Shown here piece after piece: positions 16,746 through 29,001 of a stretch of 34,834 nucleotides of DNA. How positions within the stretch are numbered: position 1 is the stretch's first letter; every line of letters begins with the position of its first letter. The DNA comes from Chloroflexota bacterium (GTDB taxonomy: Bacteria > Chloroflexota > Anaerolineae > J036 > Brachytrichaceae). The stretch covers positions 1-34,834 of the forward strand of contig JAGHYX010000008.1 of assembly GCA_017743375.1 (NCBI GenBank). Reading direction: 5' to 3'. Position numbers and translations under genes: made by a program. The notes under the pieces are model-generated. The model did no database searches. It saw only the letters and a program-made list of their open reading frames with translations, and was not told where the DNA came from.

Positions 16746-18698
16746 ATGTCACACAGGGTTGATCTGCGCCTTATGGTGCCCATCCTGCTGCTGGCGGCGG
16801 CGTTGCGTTGGGCGGCGCTGCCGGAGATGGCGGACATGCTAGGCTTCGACGAGAGCGCCTACGCAGCGGACGCCGCGGCATGGCTGGCTTCGCCGCGCCC
16901 GACGCCGTTCTTCCCCGCCAACAACGGCCGCGAGGGTGGTTGGATCTATCTGCTGGCCGCCTTTATGGCCGGCGCGGGCTACTCGCCTTTCATCGCGCGC
17001 CTGGCCGCCGGCTTTCTCGGCGTCCTGGCAGTGGCAGCGACGTATCGGCTGGGCCGAGAGATGTTCGGCCTGCGGGCCGGCTTGGGCGCCGCGGCGGGCA
17101 TGGCAGTCCTTTACTGGCCGGTTCACCTAAGCCACATCGCCATGCGGGCCAACCTGTTGCCTGCCTTGGGCGCGCTGAGCCTGGCCTTTCTGTTGGCCGC
17201 GATCCGCACGCGCCAGCGCAAGCTGTGGCTCGCTGCCGGCCTCTGCGGCGGGGCGTTGGCCTATACCTACACCTCGGCCCAGGCATGGGCAGCGCTGGTT
17301 GGGCTGTTGCTGGCGGCCTGCGCGCTGCGCGGACAGCGCGGCGCGCTGATCGCCCTGTTGCTGGCGCTCGGCGTCGCTGCGCCGATGGCCATATATGCCT
17401 GGCGGCATCCCGAGCAGGTGCTGTTGCGGGTGGGCCAATCCGCGACGTTGAGCAGCGCCGCCCTGGTCGGCGCGCTGGAAGCCTGGCTGCGGGCCTGGCT
17501 CATCCGCGGCGACATCCTGCTGAACCACAACATCCCAGGCCGGCCGATCCTCGATCCGGCTGCTGCCGTCCTGTTCGGGCTTGGCGTGCTGAGCTTGATC
17601 CGTCGGCGCGCCTGGCAGGTTGGGCTGGTGGGCGCGCTGGCCGGCCTCTCGATCTTGCCCTCGCTGCTGAGCGAGTTCCCGCCGCACTTCCTGCGCAGCA
17701 TTGGGTTAACTGTGCCGATCGCGCTGGTGATCGGCCTGGGCACGGCGAATCTGGCCAGGCTGGCCGGCGCACTGGCATGCTCGACCCCTCAAGCGCGCCT
17801 CGTCGCAGAACGCCTGGGCGGTGTGGCCGCCGGCGGGCTGCTGGTCATCACGGCAGGGACGACCTATCACGACTTTCACCGGGTTTGGCTCAGGCTGCCG
17901 GCGATCGAGGGGCAGTTCGAGCGGCCAATTCACCGCGCCGTTCAGGCGTTACTGGATGATGAGGAAGAGCATGCCTCTGGCGCGCCGGTCTACTTCGCCC
18001 CTTACGAGCTGACCCATCCGGTCATCCAGTTCAGCCGCCATCGTCTGGCCGGGCGGCGAGTGGGTGCGTTCGATAGCCGGGCTTGCCTGGTCGTCCCGCG
18101 CCGGCCGGCGACGTATGTCGTCGCGCAGGACGGGGCGGCGTTCCTCGTCGCGCTCGAACCCTGGGGGCGTGCCGAGGCGCGCGCGCGCCCTCTCGGCGCG
18201 ACGATGATCCGGCTGTGGCCGGCAGATGATCAGTTGGTCCGAGCGACGGATTGGGTCGCGCAATTCGGCGCAGCGCTCGAGGTGCGCGCGCCGGCCGCCG
18301 GTGCGCAGGCCGTCGCGCGTGGGGAGACGCTGACCTGGCAATGGCGCTTCCGCGCCCTGCGCCCGCTGCCCAGGCCATACAGCCTGTTCGTCCACCTCTA
18401 CCGAATCGCGGAAGACGGCAGCGTGGATGTAGGACGCAAGTGGGCGCAGGGCGATCAGCAGCTTTGCGCCTCGTATCCGACCACCCTCTGGCAGGCCGAT
18501 GAGGTGATCGTCCAGGCGTATGCTTTGAGCGTGCCCGAGGATGCACCCCCTGGGCGCTATGGGGTGGCCATCGGCGTCTATGACAGCGACTCAGGCGAGC
18601 GGCTGGCCGACGAGGAGGGGCGGGACTATCGAATCATCACCGAGCTCTCGCTTCCCGACGCGCAGGCGACCTCTCACAGCCTTCTCAGCCAGCCATAG
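16746..18698 (+). CDS. GT-C (family 39-like) membrane glycosyltransferase
   Basis: The 650-residue protein has many hydrophobic segments in its first 370 residues and a soluble C-terminal part. The acidic motif DMLGFDESAYAADA (near residues 31-44) is where GT-C enzymes place the catalytic aspartate in the first extracytoplasmic loop. REMFG followed by several Ala/Leu-rich helices is typical of PMT/ArnT-like families. Such enzymes move sugars from polyprenyl-phosphate donors to proteins or glycans outside the membrane. The last 170 residues (LRPLPRPYSLFVHLYRIAEDG, then PPGRYGVAIGVYDSDSGERL) look like a beta sandwich often fused to Chloroflexota GT-C proteins. It heads a rightward run that continues into the protease and MoxR genes. 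No clear ribosome-binding site precedes the ATG. Confidence 0.8.
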   Translation: MSHRVDLRLMVPILLLAAALRWAALPEMADMLGFDESAYAADAAAWLASPRPTPFFPANNGREGGWIYLLAAFMAGAGYSPFIARLAAGFLGVLAVAATYRLGREMFGLRAGLGAAAGMAVLYWPVHLSHIAMRANLLPALGALSLAFLLAAIRTRQRKLWLAAGLCGGALAYTYTSAQAWAALVGLLLAACALRGQRGALIALLLALGVAAPMAIYAWRHPEQVLLRVGQSATLSSAALVGALEAWLRAWLIRGDILLNHNIPGRPILDPAAAVLFGLGVLSLIRRRAWQVGLVGALAGLSILPSLLSEFPPHFLRSIGLTVPIALVIGLGTANLARLAGALACSTPQARLVAERLGGVAAGGLLVITAGTTYHDFHRVWLRLPAIEGQFERPIHRAVQALLDDEEEHASGAPVYFAPYELTHPVIQFSRHRLAGRRVGAFDSRACLVVPRRPATYVVAQDGAAFLVALEPWGRAEARARPLGATMIRLWPADDQLVRATDWVAQFGAALEVRAPAAGAQAVARGETLTWQWRFRALRPLPRPYSLFVHLYRIAEDGSVDVGRKWAQGDQQLCASYPTTLWQADEVIVQAYALSVPEDAPPGRYGVAIGVYDSDSGERLADEEGRDYRIITELSLPDAQATSHSLLSQP

Positions 18699-18732
18699 AC
18701 AATGTGCGCCCATCTACGTGCGCAGCAGCGGC

Positions 18733-18736
18733 GAGG
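18733..18736 (+). promoter_or_regulatory. Ribosome-binding site that decides the protease start
   Basis: GAGG lies seven bases before the ATG at 18744. The frame is also open from an ATG at 18702, which is only three bases after the preceding stop and has no such site. This favours 18744. Confidence 0.5.
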
Positions 18737-18743
18737 CAGGGTG

Positions 18744-19598
18744 ATGGCGGAGCGAGATCAGGACAATTCCACATCCCACCCCTCTAGGCGAAGAGCGGCA
18801 CAGATGCCGCGCGAGCTGCTGACGTTCGCTGCCGGCGTCCTGGCCGCCTTGACCGCGCTGGCGATCTACAGCGCGCTGATGCCCGCCTCGCAAGCGGTGA
18901 CGCTGCGCGATGTCAACGAGGCGGTCGTCAGAGCGATGGCCTCGGCCACCCCACGCCCGCCGTTCTCAGTGAGCGTGTATGAGGCCATCGCGCCGTCGCT
19001 TGTGCTCATTCAAACGAAAGGCGACGAGCCACGCGGCGGGGTGAGCCTGAGCCAAGATGAGGCGCGCGGGTTGGGCAGTGGCGTGATCGTCAACGAACGT
19101 GGCTTGATCCTCACCAGCCTGCACGTCGTGGAGCGTGCGAAGGAGATACAGGTGACCTTCGCCGACGGCACCGAAGCGCCTGCCGTGATCATCGCCGAAC
19201 AGCCGGAGAACGACATCGCCGTCCTGCGCCCGCTGCGGCTGCCCGCGGCGGTCGTGCCGGCCACGTTGGGCAACCCAAGCGCCCTGCGCGTGGGCGACGA
19301 AGCATACGTCGTCGGCAATCCGCTCGGCCTGCGCGGCTCGCTGAGCGCCGGCGTGATCTCCGGCCTGCGGCGCTCGTTCAAGCCGGAGAACCGCAGCCGC
19401 AGGCTGGAGAACTTGATCCAGTTTGACGCAGCGATCAACCCCGGTAGCTCCGGCGGCCCGCTGCTCAACCGTTATGGACAAGTGGTGGGCATCGTGACGG
19501 CGCTGGCCAACCCCGCCGGCCACGACGCCTTCAGCGGCATCGGCTTCGCTGTGCCGATAGACATCGCCGGCGGCGCAGCAGGCGCGCCACTCTATTAA
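18744..19598 (+). CDS. Membrane-anchored trypsin-like serine protease (HtrA/DegP protease domain without PDZ)
   Basis: The 284-residue protein has a positively charged start, one membrane anchor (LLTFAAGVLAALTALAIYSAL, about residues 25-45) and then an HtrA-type protease domain outside the membrane. The triad is His127 (LTSLHVVE), Asp157 (ENDIAVL) and Ser236 (NPGSSGGPL). The conserved GLGSGVIVNERG strand precedes the His, and the GFAVPID strand closes the domain. The protein stops there, so the PDZ domains of classical DegP/DegS are absent. Activity regulation by PDZ ligands is therefore not expected. It lies 45 bases after the glycosyltransferase and 14 bases before moxR, so it is probably co-expressed with the MoxR/VWA set and may process an envelope substrate of that system. 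Confidence 0.85.
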   Translation: MAERDQDNSTSHPSRRRAAQMPRELLTFAAGVLAALTALAIYSALMPASQAVTLRDVNEAVVRAMASATPRPPFSVSVYEAIAPSLVLIQTKGDEPRGGVSLSQDEARGLGSGVIVNERGLILTSLHVVERAKEIQVTFADGTEAPAVIIAEQPENDIAVLRPLRLPAAVVPATLGNPSALRVGDEAYVVGNPLGLRGSLSAGVISGLRRSFKPENRSRRLENLIQFDAAINPGSSGGPLLNRYGQVVGIVTALANPAGHDAFSGIGFAVPIDIAGGAAGAPLY

Positions 19599-19612
19599 CG
19601 AACGGGAGAAAC

Positions 19613-20614
19613 ATGGAGAAGATCGAACCGCGAAGCACAATCGAACGGCTGATCTACGAAGTGAAGAAGGTGATCGTCGGCCAGGACCACCTGTTGGAGC
19701 GGCTGGCCGTGGCCTTGCTGGCTCGCGGCCACATCCTGGTCGAGGGCGTGCCCGGCCTGGCCAAGACGATGACGATCAAGACGCTGGCCGAGGCGATCGG
19801 CGGGAGCTTTAAGCGCATCCAGTTCACCCCCGACCTGGTGCCGGCAGACCTGGTCGGCACGCGCATTTACAACCAAAAGACCGGCGAGTTCAACGTGGCG
19901 CTGGGGCCGGTCTTCACTAACCTGCTGTTGGCCGACGAGATCAACCGCGCGCCGGCCAAGGTGCAGAGCGCGCTGTTGGAGGTGATGCAGGAGCGCCAAG
20001 TGACCATCGGCGGCGAGACCTACAAAGTGCCCAACCCCTTCCTGGTGATGGCCACCCAGAATCCCATCGAGTCCGAGGGCACCTACGACCTGCCCGAAGC
20101 GCAGGTGGATCGCTTCATGCTCAAAGTCCTGGTGGATTACCCCACTCCCACCGAGGAGTTTGTGATCGTCGAGCGCATGACCGGTCGGCTGGAGCCGGTG
20201 CAGAAGGTGCTGACCACCGACCAGCTCCTGGACTTACAGCAGCGCGCCCAGCAGGTCTACGTAGATCCGGCGCTGATCGAATATGCCATCCGATTGGTGA
20301 GCGCCACGCGCCGGCCCGAAGAGGTGGGCCTGAAGGACCTCAAGCGCTATATCACGTTTGGCGCCAGCCCCCGCGCGTCCATCAACCTCATCCTGGCGGC
20401 CAAGGCGCTGGCCTTCGTGCGCGGGCGAACATACGCACTGCCGGAGGACGTGGCCGACATGACGCTCGACGTGCTGCGCCACCGCATCGTGCTCTCCTAC
20501 GAGGCGCTCTCCGAGCAAGTCACCAGCGATGCGCTGATCAAGAAGATCTGCGAGCGCATCCCCCTGCCCGTTGTGCCGTTGCATGAGCACGCCAACCATC
20601 GCGTCCCCGCTTGA
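19613..20614 (+). CDS. MoxR-family AAA+ ATPase
   Basis: This 333-residue AAA+ ATPase shows the MoxR pattern: VEGVPGLAKTMTIKTLA (Walker A, about residues 43-59), LLLADEINRAPAKVQSALLEVMQE (Walker B, about 103-126), and MATQNPIESEGTYDLPEAQVDRF (sensor 1 and arginine-finger region). MoxR proteins act as chaperones that load metals or assemble partners carrying VWA domains; DUF58 and VWA genes follow at once, as is usual. GGGAGA lies four bases before the ATG. The 3' end overlaps the start of the DUF58 gene by 32 bases. Confidence 0.92.
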   Translation: MEKIEPRSTIERLIYEVKKVIVGQDHLLERLAVALLARGHILVEGVPGLAKTMTIKTLAEAIGGSFKRIQFTPDLVPADLVGTRIYNQKTGEFNVALGPVFTNLLLADEINRAPAKVQSALLEVMQERQVTIGGETYKVPNPFLVMATQNPIESEGTYDLPEAQVDRFMLKVLVDYPTPTEEFVIVERMTGRLEPVQKVLTTDQLLDLQQRAQQVYVDPALIEYAIRLVSATRRPEEVGLKDLKRYITFGASPRASINLILAAKALAFVRGRTYALPEDVADMTLDVLRHRIVLSYEALSEQVTSDALIKKICERIPLPVVPLHEHANHRVPA

Positions 20615-21482
20615 GCAGACGCCGGAGCGCATCCTGCGGCATCTGGAGTGGCACGTGGTGCGCCGGCTGGATGGGCTGCTTCAGGGCAACTACCGCAGCC
20701 TGTTCCACGGCCACGGGCTGGACTTCGCCGAGCTGCGCGAATACCAGCACGGCGATGACATCCGCTACATTGATTGGAACGTCACTGCCCGCCTAGATGC
20801 CCCCTACATCCGCAGCTACCTGGAGGAGCGGGACGTGCCGGCCTGGTTTCTGGTGGACCTCAGCCCCTCGGTGGACTTCGGCGGCAAGCGCCAGCGGACA
20901 ATCGAGCTGGTCGCCGTGCTGGCCCGCCTGCTTAACCGGTTGGGCAACCGGACGGGCGCGATGTTCTACGACGGGCGCGCTCTGCGCGTCACCCCGCTGG
21001 GGAGCGGTCGTGCGCACATCCTGCGGTTGATCAACGATCTGATGAGCTATCCGCGGCCAGCCCGCGCGCCGTTCACCGACCTGACCCCATTGTTCACGAC
21101 GGCGCTGGCGGCCTTTAAGCGCCGCTCGCTGGCCTTTGTGATCTCGGACTTCATCAGCGCCCCTGGCTGGGAGCAGGCGCTCAGCCGGCTCAACCAACGT
21201 CACGAGGTGCTGGTCATCCGCCTATGGGATCCACAGGAGGTCGAGCTGCCTGAGCTGGGGCTGGTGGTGATGGAGGACGCCGAGACCGGCGAGCAGATCG
21301 TGGTGGACACTAGCGACCGCGGCCTGCGCCGCCGCTTTGAGGAGGCCGCCCGCCAGCGCGAGGCGGCGCTGAACATCGCCTTCAAGCGCGCCGCTGTGGA
21401 CGTGCTGGCGATCTCGACGACGGAAGATCTGGTCGGCGCATTGGCCGGCTTTGCCGCCCGCCGCCAATATCGTCGGAGGTGA
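20583..21482 (+). CDS. DUF58 domain protein (VWA-like partner of MoxR)
   Basis: The 299-residue protein carries the DUF58 hallmarks: GNYRSLFHGHGLDFAELREYQHGDDIRYIDWNVTARLD (about residues 35-72) and a following VWA-like fold with WFLVDLSPSVDFGG. The DxSxS metal site is preserved (D, S, S in DLSPS). No membrane segment is evident, so this version is cytoplasmic. The DUF58 partner of MoxR is thought to bind client proteins. The start overlaps moxR; an in-frame TTG at 20571 would add four residues. The gene ends 9 bases before the first VWA gene, and a GGAGG at the end of this gene serves that one. Confidence 0.88.
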   Translation: MSTPTIASPLEQTPERILRHLEWHVVRRLDGLLQGNYRSLFHGHGLDFAELREYQHGDDIRYIDWNVTARLDAPYIRSYLEERDVPAWFLVDLSPSVDFGGKRQRTIELVAVLARLLNRLGNRTGAMFYDGRALRVTPLGSGRAHILRLINDLMSYPRPARAPFTDLTPLFTTALAAFKRRSLAFVISDFISAPGWEQALSRLNQRHEVLVIRLWDPQEVELPELGLVVMEDAETGEQIVVDTSDRGLRRRFEEAARQREAALNIAFKRAAVDVLAISTTEDLVGALAGFAARRQYRRR

Positions 21483-21491
21483 GCTGTTGCC

Positions 21492-22490
21492 GTGACATTT
21501 CTCTGGCCCTGGATGTTGCCGGCGCTGTTGGCGCTGCCAATGCTCGCCTGGCTCTACGCGCGCGCCCAGGCGCGCCGCCGGCGCTTGCTCGCCCGCTACG
21601 GCCTGGCCATTGCCGATCAATCAGCCGGCTCGTGGCAGCGCCACGTGCCGGCGGCGCTGCTGATGGCCGGCCTGGCCGTCCTCGTCATCGCCATGGCCCG
21701 CCCGCAGGCGACGTTGAGCCTGCCGCGCGCCCAGGGCACGGTGATCCTGGCCTTCGACGTCTCCGGCAGCATGGCCGCCGAAGACATCCCGCCGACGCGC
21801 CTGGAGGCGGCCAAGGCCACGGCGCGCGCGTTTGTGCTGCGCCAGCCGCCCAGCGTGCAGATCGGCATGGTGGCGTTTAGCGAGAGCGGCCTGGCCATCC
21901 AGCCGCCGACCTCCGACCAGCAGGCTGTCCTGGCCGCGATTAACCGGCTGTCGCCCGCGCGCGGCACCTCGCTGGCCAGCGGGGTTTTTGCCGCGCTGAA
22001 GATGATCGAGGAGCTAGACAAAAAGGAGGCGACCAATTACTACAGCAACCGCCCGGCCCAGCCCACGCCCACCCCGACGCCGATGCCGCCTGGCGTCTAC
22101 CAGCCGGCTGTAGTGGTGCTGATCTCCGACGGCGAGAACACTGTCAATCCCGACCCGGCCTTGGCCGCGGAGGCCGCCGCCGAGCGCGGGGTGCGCGTGC
22201 ATACCATCGGCGTGGGCAGCCCGGAAGGCGCTCGGCTCACCATTGACGGCTTCGTCGTCCAGACCAGCCTGGACGAGGCGATGCTGCGCTACATCGCCCA
22301 GCGCACCGGCGGGACATACTACAACGCGCAGAGCGAGGACGACCTGCGCACGATATACGATCAAATCGGGCTAACGCTGGTGACGACGCCCGAACCGACC
22401 GAGGTCACCGCGCTGCTGGCCGGCCTGGGGCTGATGATTTTGCTGGTCGGCGGGGGGTGGTCGCTGTTCCGCCTCAACCGCTTGCCATAA
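21492..22490 (+). CDS. BatA-like membrane VWA protein, first of a tandem pair
   Basis: The 332-residue protein has N-terminal membrane segments at about residues 4-22 and 52-70, a VWA domain and a C-terminal membrane segment (about 306-326). The MIDAS motif is FDVSGSM (D, S, S), with the threonine in ARGTSLASG. A Thr-Pro-rich insertion (PAQPTPTPTPMPPG) sits in the domain before VVVLISDGENT. The topology places the VWA domain outside the membrane, as in BatA of aerotolerance operons. It starts with GTG; GGAGG lies 12 bases upstream, rather far. The next gene is a paralogue. Partners are probably the MoxR and DUF58 proteins encoded just before. Confidence 0.85.
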   Translation: MTFLWPWMLPALLALPMLAWLYARAQARRRRLLARYGLAIADQSAGSWQRHVPAALLMAGLAVLVIAMARPQATLSLPRAQGTVILAFDVSGSMAAEDIPPTRLEAAKATARAFVLRQPPSVQIGMVAFSESGLAIQPPTSDQQAVLAAINRLSPARGTSLASGVFAALKMIEELDKKEATNYYSNRPAQPTPTPTPMPPGVYQPAVVVLISDGENTVNPDPALAAEAAAERGVRVHTIGVGSPEGARLTIDGFVVQTSLDEAMLRYIAQRTGGTYYNAQSEDDLRTIYDQIGLTLVTTPEPTEVTALLAGLGLMILLVGGGWSLFRLNRLP

Positions 22491-22509
22491 CGCGAAGAGG
22501 AGGGTTGTG

Positions 22510-23558
22510 ATGAGCTTGCTTTGGCCGATCTCTCTGGTGCTGTTCGCCGCGGTCGCGGTGTTGGCCCTTGCCTACGTCGTGGCCCAGCGCCGGCGGCGGC
22601 GCTTCGCCCTGCGCTATGCCAGCCTGGCGCTGATCCGCCCAGCGCAGCCGGGGGCAGCGCGCTGGCTGCGACACGTCCCCCCGGCCCTGTTCCTGCTGGC
22701 GCTGGCCAGCTTGGCCTTTGCGCTGGCGCGGCCGGTGAGCGTCTTCGCTGTGCCAACCAACAAGACCACCATCATCATGGCGATGGATGTCTCGCGCAGC
22801 ATGTGCTCCACTGACATCCCGCCCAACCGCCTGGTGGCGGCGCAGAACGCGGCGCTGGCGTTCATCGAGAACCAGCGCCCCGACGTGCCGATTGGGATCG
22901 TGGCCTTCGCCGGCTTTGCCGAGCTGATCCAACCGCCCACCACCGACCGCGCCGTCCTGCGCGAGGCGATCCTCGGCCTGGTCACCGGCCGGCGCACGGC
23001 GATCGGCAGCGCGATCCTCAAGTCCATCGAGGCGATCGCGGAGGTGGATCCAGAGATAGCGCCGCTTGGCGATGTCTTCACCCTGCCTGACACGCCTGTT
23101 GCGCCGGGCCAGTTCGCGCCGCATATCATCGTGTTGCTCACCGACGGCGCCAGTAACACCGGCCCCTCGCCCCAACTGGCTGCCCAGCAGGCGGCTGCGC
23201 GCGGCATTCGCGTCTATACGATTGGCTTCGGCACCGAGCAAGGCGGCGAGATGCCCAACTGCAATCCAGGCTACGTCGGCCGCGAGCCGCCGGGCGGCTT
23301 TGGCATGGGAGGCGGCATGGCTTGGGGGCAGTTCCGACGCGGGATTGACGAGGAGACGCTCAAGCAAGTGGCGGCCATGACCTCGGCGCAGTATTACTCC
23401 GCCGAAAGCCTAGAGGAATTGCTCCAGGCTTTCCGCGACGTGCCCACCCAGCTCATCGCCAAATATGAGACGATGGAGATCAGCGCGGTCTTCGTCGCGC
23501 TGGCGGCGCTGCTGGCCGGGCTGGCCTTCGTCCTCGCCCTGCGCTGGCAGCCGCTGCT

Positions 23559-23562
<4 letters not shown>
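22510..23562 (+). CDS. BatA-like membrane VWA protein, second of a tandem pair
   Basis: The 350-residue protein is a paralogue of the preceding one: N-terminal membrane segments (about residues 3-20 and 55-75), a VWA domain with MIDAS MDVSRSM (D, S, S), the strand [13 protein letters not shown], and a C-terminal membrane segment. It differs by a Gly/Met-rich insertion near residues 250-275 ([14 protein letters not shown]) where the first copy has other sequence. A GTG at 22507 is in frame, but AGGAGGG at 22497-22503 fits the ATG at 22510 better. The gene ends in a CTAG shared with the converging uvrA. Confidence 0.85.
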
Positions 23563-26540
<2,978 letters not shown>

Positions 26541-26554
26541 GGTGGGTCGGCGGG

Positions 26555-26560
26555 ACTATA
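26555..26560 (-). promoter_or_regulatory. Possible -10 box for uvrA
   Basis: TATAGT on the minus strand lies 14 bases before the uvrA ATG, which would give a very short leader. No good -35 hexamer is seen at the usual distance, so this is a weak call. Confidence 0.35.
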
Positions 26561-26788
26561 GCACGCGCGCGGTGAGCGGACGATGAGAGAGGCGCGTTCG
26601 AAATTGGAGGTGCCCCCTCCCGTAACCAGGCCAATCGAGTAGGCAGCTACTCCCACACGCTCGGCATGACCGGTGGTGAACGCGCAGCGCCCTGCTCCTC
26701 CGTCATCTGAGTGAAGGGTATGGGATCGCACTTGGTTGAGCCGCTGCAGGGCTACTGAGCGCGACGGGGGCTAGTCGGCCAGGATTTT

Positions 26789-26836
26789 AGATGCTTCGTT
26801 TGGGGACGCAGCAGCGCTGCGCCCCTAAGCATGACA
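26789..26836. repeat. Family 2 dispersed element with internal hairpin
   Basis: The element begins AGATGCTTCG and ends AGCATGACAGG. Between them is a hairpin at 26802-26825 in which GGGGACGCAGC pairs with GCTGCGCCCC. The same outer sequences appear, without or with other hairpins, at 34522-34559, 34661-34693 and 34741-34786. The outer strings resemble the widespread GTCATTCTGAGCG...AGCGAAGCATCT intergenic repeats found in many bacterial genomes. Confidence 0.6.
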
Positions 26837-27025
26837 GGCCGGAGCGGGCGGTGATTCGTGAACAGGCACGGGTCAATCCGAAAGTTAGACTTCCTTCCTA
26901 TCGGGCCCTCCCAGGTGCCTAAAGCTCAGGACTGTCAAAGTAAAATGCGCGTTGCGACGCTCTGACACAACTGCGCATATCCTTAAAGTCCCACACGGAA
27001 ACTCTCAGACACTGCTGTTGTACCC

Positions 27026-28054
27026 ATGAAGAACATTCTCGTCACCGGCGGCGCCGGCTTCATCGGCTCGAACTACGTGCGCTACGCTCTACAGGCGCAT
27101 CCCGACTGGCACGTGATCGTATTGGACAAACTTACCTATGCCGGAAACTTGGACAACCTGCGTGATGTCGCAGAGGCGTTCAAAGGACGCTACACTTTTG
27201 TCCGCGGCGACATCGCCGACCGCGAGGTGGTGTTCGAGACCATCCGCCAACACCGCGTCCACGCCATCGTCAACTTCGCTGCCGAGTCGCACGTTGACCG
27301 CTCGATCTTGAACCCCGATGCCTTCATCATGACCGACGTATACGGCACTTACGTCTTGTTGGAGGCGGCTCGCGAACTCAACGTCGAGCGATTTCACCAG
27401 GTCTCGACCGACGAGGTATATGGAGATGTGCCGGAGGGCCGCTCGACGGAAGACGATCCTCTAAAGCCCAACTCGCCCTACGCAGCCAGCAAAGCCGCTG
27501 CTGAGCTGCTCATCCGCGCCTACCGCGTCACCTATAACCTGCCGGTCACCATCACCCGCGGCTCGAACACGTTTGGCCCATATCAGTATCCGGAGAAATT
27601 GCTCCCCCTGTTCATCACCAACGCGATAGACGACCAACCCCTCCCGCTCTATGGCGATGGCATGCAGGTGCGCGACTGGCTCTACGTCATGGACCACGTG
27701 CAAGGCATAGACCTGGTGCTGACGCGCGGCGAGGTGGGCGAGGCATACAACCTGGGCGGGGAGAATGAGCGCCACAACATTGACGTGGTGCGCATGATGC
27801 TGGCCATCCTCGGCAAGCCGGAATCGCTGATCCGCCATGTGGCCGACCGGCCCGGCCACGATCGGCGCTATGCGTTGGATACCCGCAAGGCGCGCGCGCT
27901 GGGCTGGGCGCCGCGCAGCGACTTCGAGTCCGCCTTGCGCGAAACCGTGGAGTGGTATGTGAACAACGCCTGGTGGTGGCGCAAGATCAAGAGCGGCGAC
28001 TTCAAAGAGTTCTATCGCCGGCAATACGCTGAACGCTTGGCCCAGGCTCAGTGA
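27026..28054 (+). CDS. rfbB: dTDP-glucose 4,6-dehydratase
   Basis: The 342-residue short-chain dehydrogenase matches RmlB/RfbB along its length. Landmarks are the NAD-binding GGAGFIGSNYVR (residues 7-18), LDKLTYAGNLDNL, FAAESHVDRSI, the catalytic TDEVYGD, and YAASKAAAE with Tyr151 and Lys155. The later block NTFGPYQYPEKLLPLFI is typical. It makes dTDP-4-keto-6-deoxyglucose, a precursor of dTDP-rhamnose and other surface sugars. The other rhamnose genes (rmlA, rmlC, rmlD) are not in the window. The stop is three bases before the RNase Z start, so the two are likely co-transcribed. No clear ribosome-binding site precedes the ATG. Confidence 0.95.
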   Translation: MKNILVTGGAGFIGSNYVRYALQAHPDWHVIVLDKLTYAGNLDNLRDVAEAFKGRYTFVRGDIADREVVFETIRQHRVHAIVNFAAESHVDRSILNPDAFIMTDVYGTYVLLEAARELNVERFHQVSTDEVYGDVPEGRSTEDDPLKPNSPYAASKAAAELLIRAYRVTYNLPVTITRGSNTFGPYQYPEKLLPLFITNAIDDQPLPLYGDGMQVRDWLYVMDHVQGIDLVLTRGEVGEAYNLGGENERHNIDVVRMMLAILGKPESLIRHVADRPGHDRRYALDTRKARALGWAPRSDFESALRETVEWYVNNAWWWRKIKSGDFKEFYRRQYAERLAQAQ

Positions 28055-28057
28055 CAC

Positions 28058-28999
28058 ATGTTCGAGCTGACCTTCCTTGGCACGGCGGCCTCGGCGCCGC
28101 TGCCCAAGCGCGGCCTCTCATCGGTCATCGTCGCCCATGATGAACACCGCTTCATGGTGGACTGCGGCGAGGGCACACAGCGCCAGTTGCTCAGCAGCGG
28201 GCTTGGCTTCCGCCGACTGGAACACATCCTCATCACCCACCCTCACCTCGACCACATTCTGGGGCTGGCCGGCATCCTCTCCACGCTGGGTCAGTGGGAG
28301 ACGCTGGACCACATGAACATCTATGGCGGCCAGAGCGCCCTCGACCGCATCGAGGACTTGATCAACCGGATCGTCTTCCGCGGCACACGCCCACCGATCG
28401 AGATCAATCTGATTGCCATTCAGCCAGGCTTCGTCTTTCAAGGCGACGACTTCGACATCGTTGCCTTCCCGGTCCGCCACCGTGGGCCAGACTGCTTCGG
28501 CTTCGTCTTTCAAGAACACTCGCGACGGCCCTTTCTGAATGAGAAGGCCAACGCGCTGGGCGTGCCCCAAGGCCCAGAGCGGCGCACGTTGGTGAAAGGC
28601 CTGCCCATCACCCTGGCCGACGGCCGCGTGATCTACCCCGACGACGTGCTAGGCGAACTCCAGCCCGGGACCAAGTTGGTGATCACTGGCGACATCGGTG
28701 AGATCGACGGGCTGGAGCGCATCGCGCGCAACGCGCATGCCTTGATCACCGAAGCTACCTACATGGAGAGCGACGCTGAGATCGCGCGTCAAAACGGCCA
28801 CATCACGGCCGCGCAAGCTGCGCGGCTGGCGCAGCGAGCCGGCGTCCAACAGCTCATCCTCACCCACATCTCCGGGCGGTATCGCGAGCGCGACCTGGAG
28901 GCGGAGGCGCGCGCCATCTTCCCCAACACCGTCATCGCCCGTGACTTTGACACCTTTAAGATCAAAGCACTGCGCGACGTGCCTAAGCCTGTCGAATAG
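28058..28999 (+). CDS. rnz: Ribonuclease Z (tRNA 3' processing endonuclease)
   Basis: The 313-residue protein is a metallo-beta-lactamase-fold nuclease of the ElaC/RNase Z type. It starts with FELTFLGTAASAPLPKRG and has the zinc motif HPHLDH with His61, His63, Asp65 and His66. Further ligands are in FPVRHRGPDCFGFVF and ITGDIGEI, and a second histidine motif LTHISGRY is near the end. It would cut the 3' trailer from tRNA precursors. The central region (NEKANALGVPQGPERRTLVKG) is the usual exosite-side sequence of bacterial RNase Z. It lies between rfbB and the phosphatase, with gaps of three and two bases. Confidence 0.92.
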   Translation: MFELTFLGTAASAPLPKRGLSSVIVAHDEHRFMVDCGEGTQRQLLSSGLGFRRLEHILITHPHLDHILGLAGILSTLGQWETLDHMNIYGGQSALDRIEDLINRIVFRGTRPPIEINLIAIQPGFVFQGDDFDIVAFPVRHRGPDCFGFVFQEHSRRPFLNEKANALGVPQGPERRTLVKGLPITLADGRVIYPDDVLGELQPGTKLVITGDIGEIDGLERIARNAHALITEATYMESDAEIARQNGHITAAQAARLAQRAGVQQLILTHISGRYRERDLEAEARAIFPNTVIARDFDTFKIKALRDVPKPVE

Positions 29000-29001
29000 C
29001 C

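Larger units (their letters stand above)
26541..27025. other. Divergent intergenic region between uvrA and rmlB
   Basis: These 485 bases separate two divergent genes. They hold a possible uvrA -10 box (26555-26560) and one family 2 palindromic element (26789-26836). A fragment resembling the end of family 2 (CGCTCGGCATGACCGG, about 26658-26673) is also present. Short reading frames here have no recognisable protein features. The last 90 bases before rmlB should contain its promoter, but no convincing -35/-10 pair was found. No tRNA or riboswitch was recognised. Confidence 0.55.

Noticed and set aside
26900-27025. Possible promoter or leader RNA before rfbB
   Set aside because: TTGCGA near 26952 with GCATAT 17 bases on is a poor match to a sigma-70 promoter, and no riboswitch-like conserved structure was recognised.
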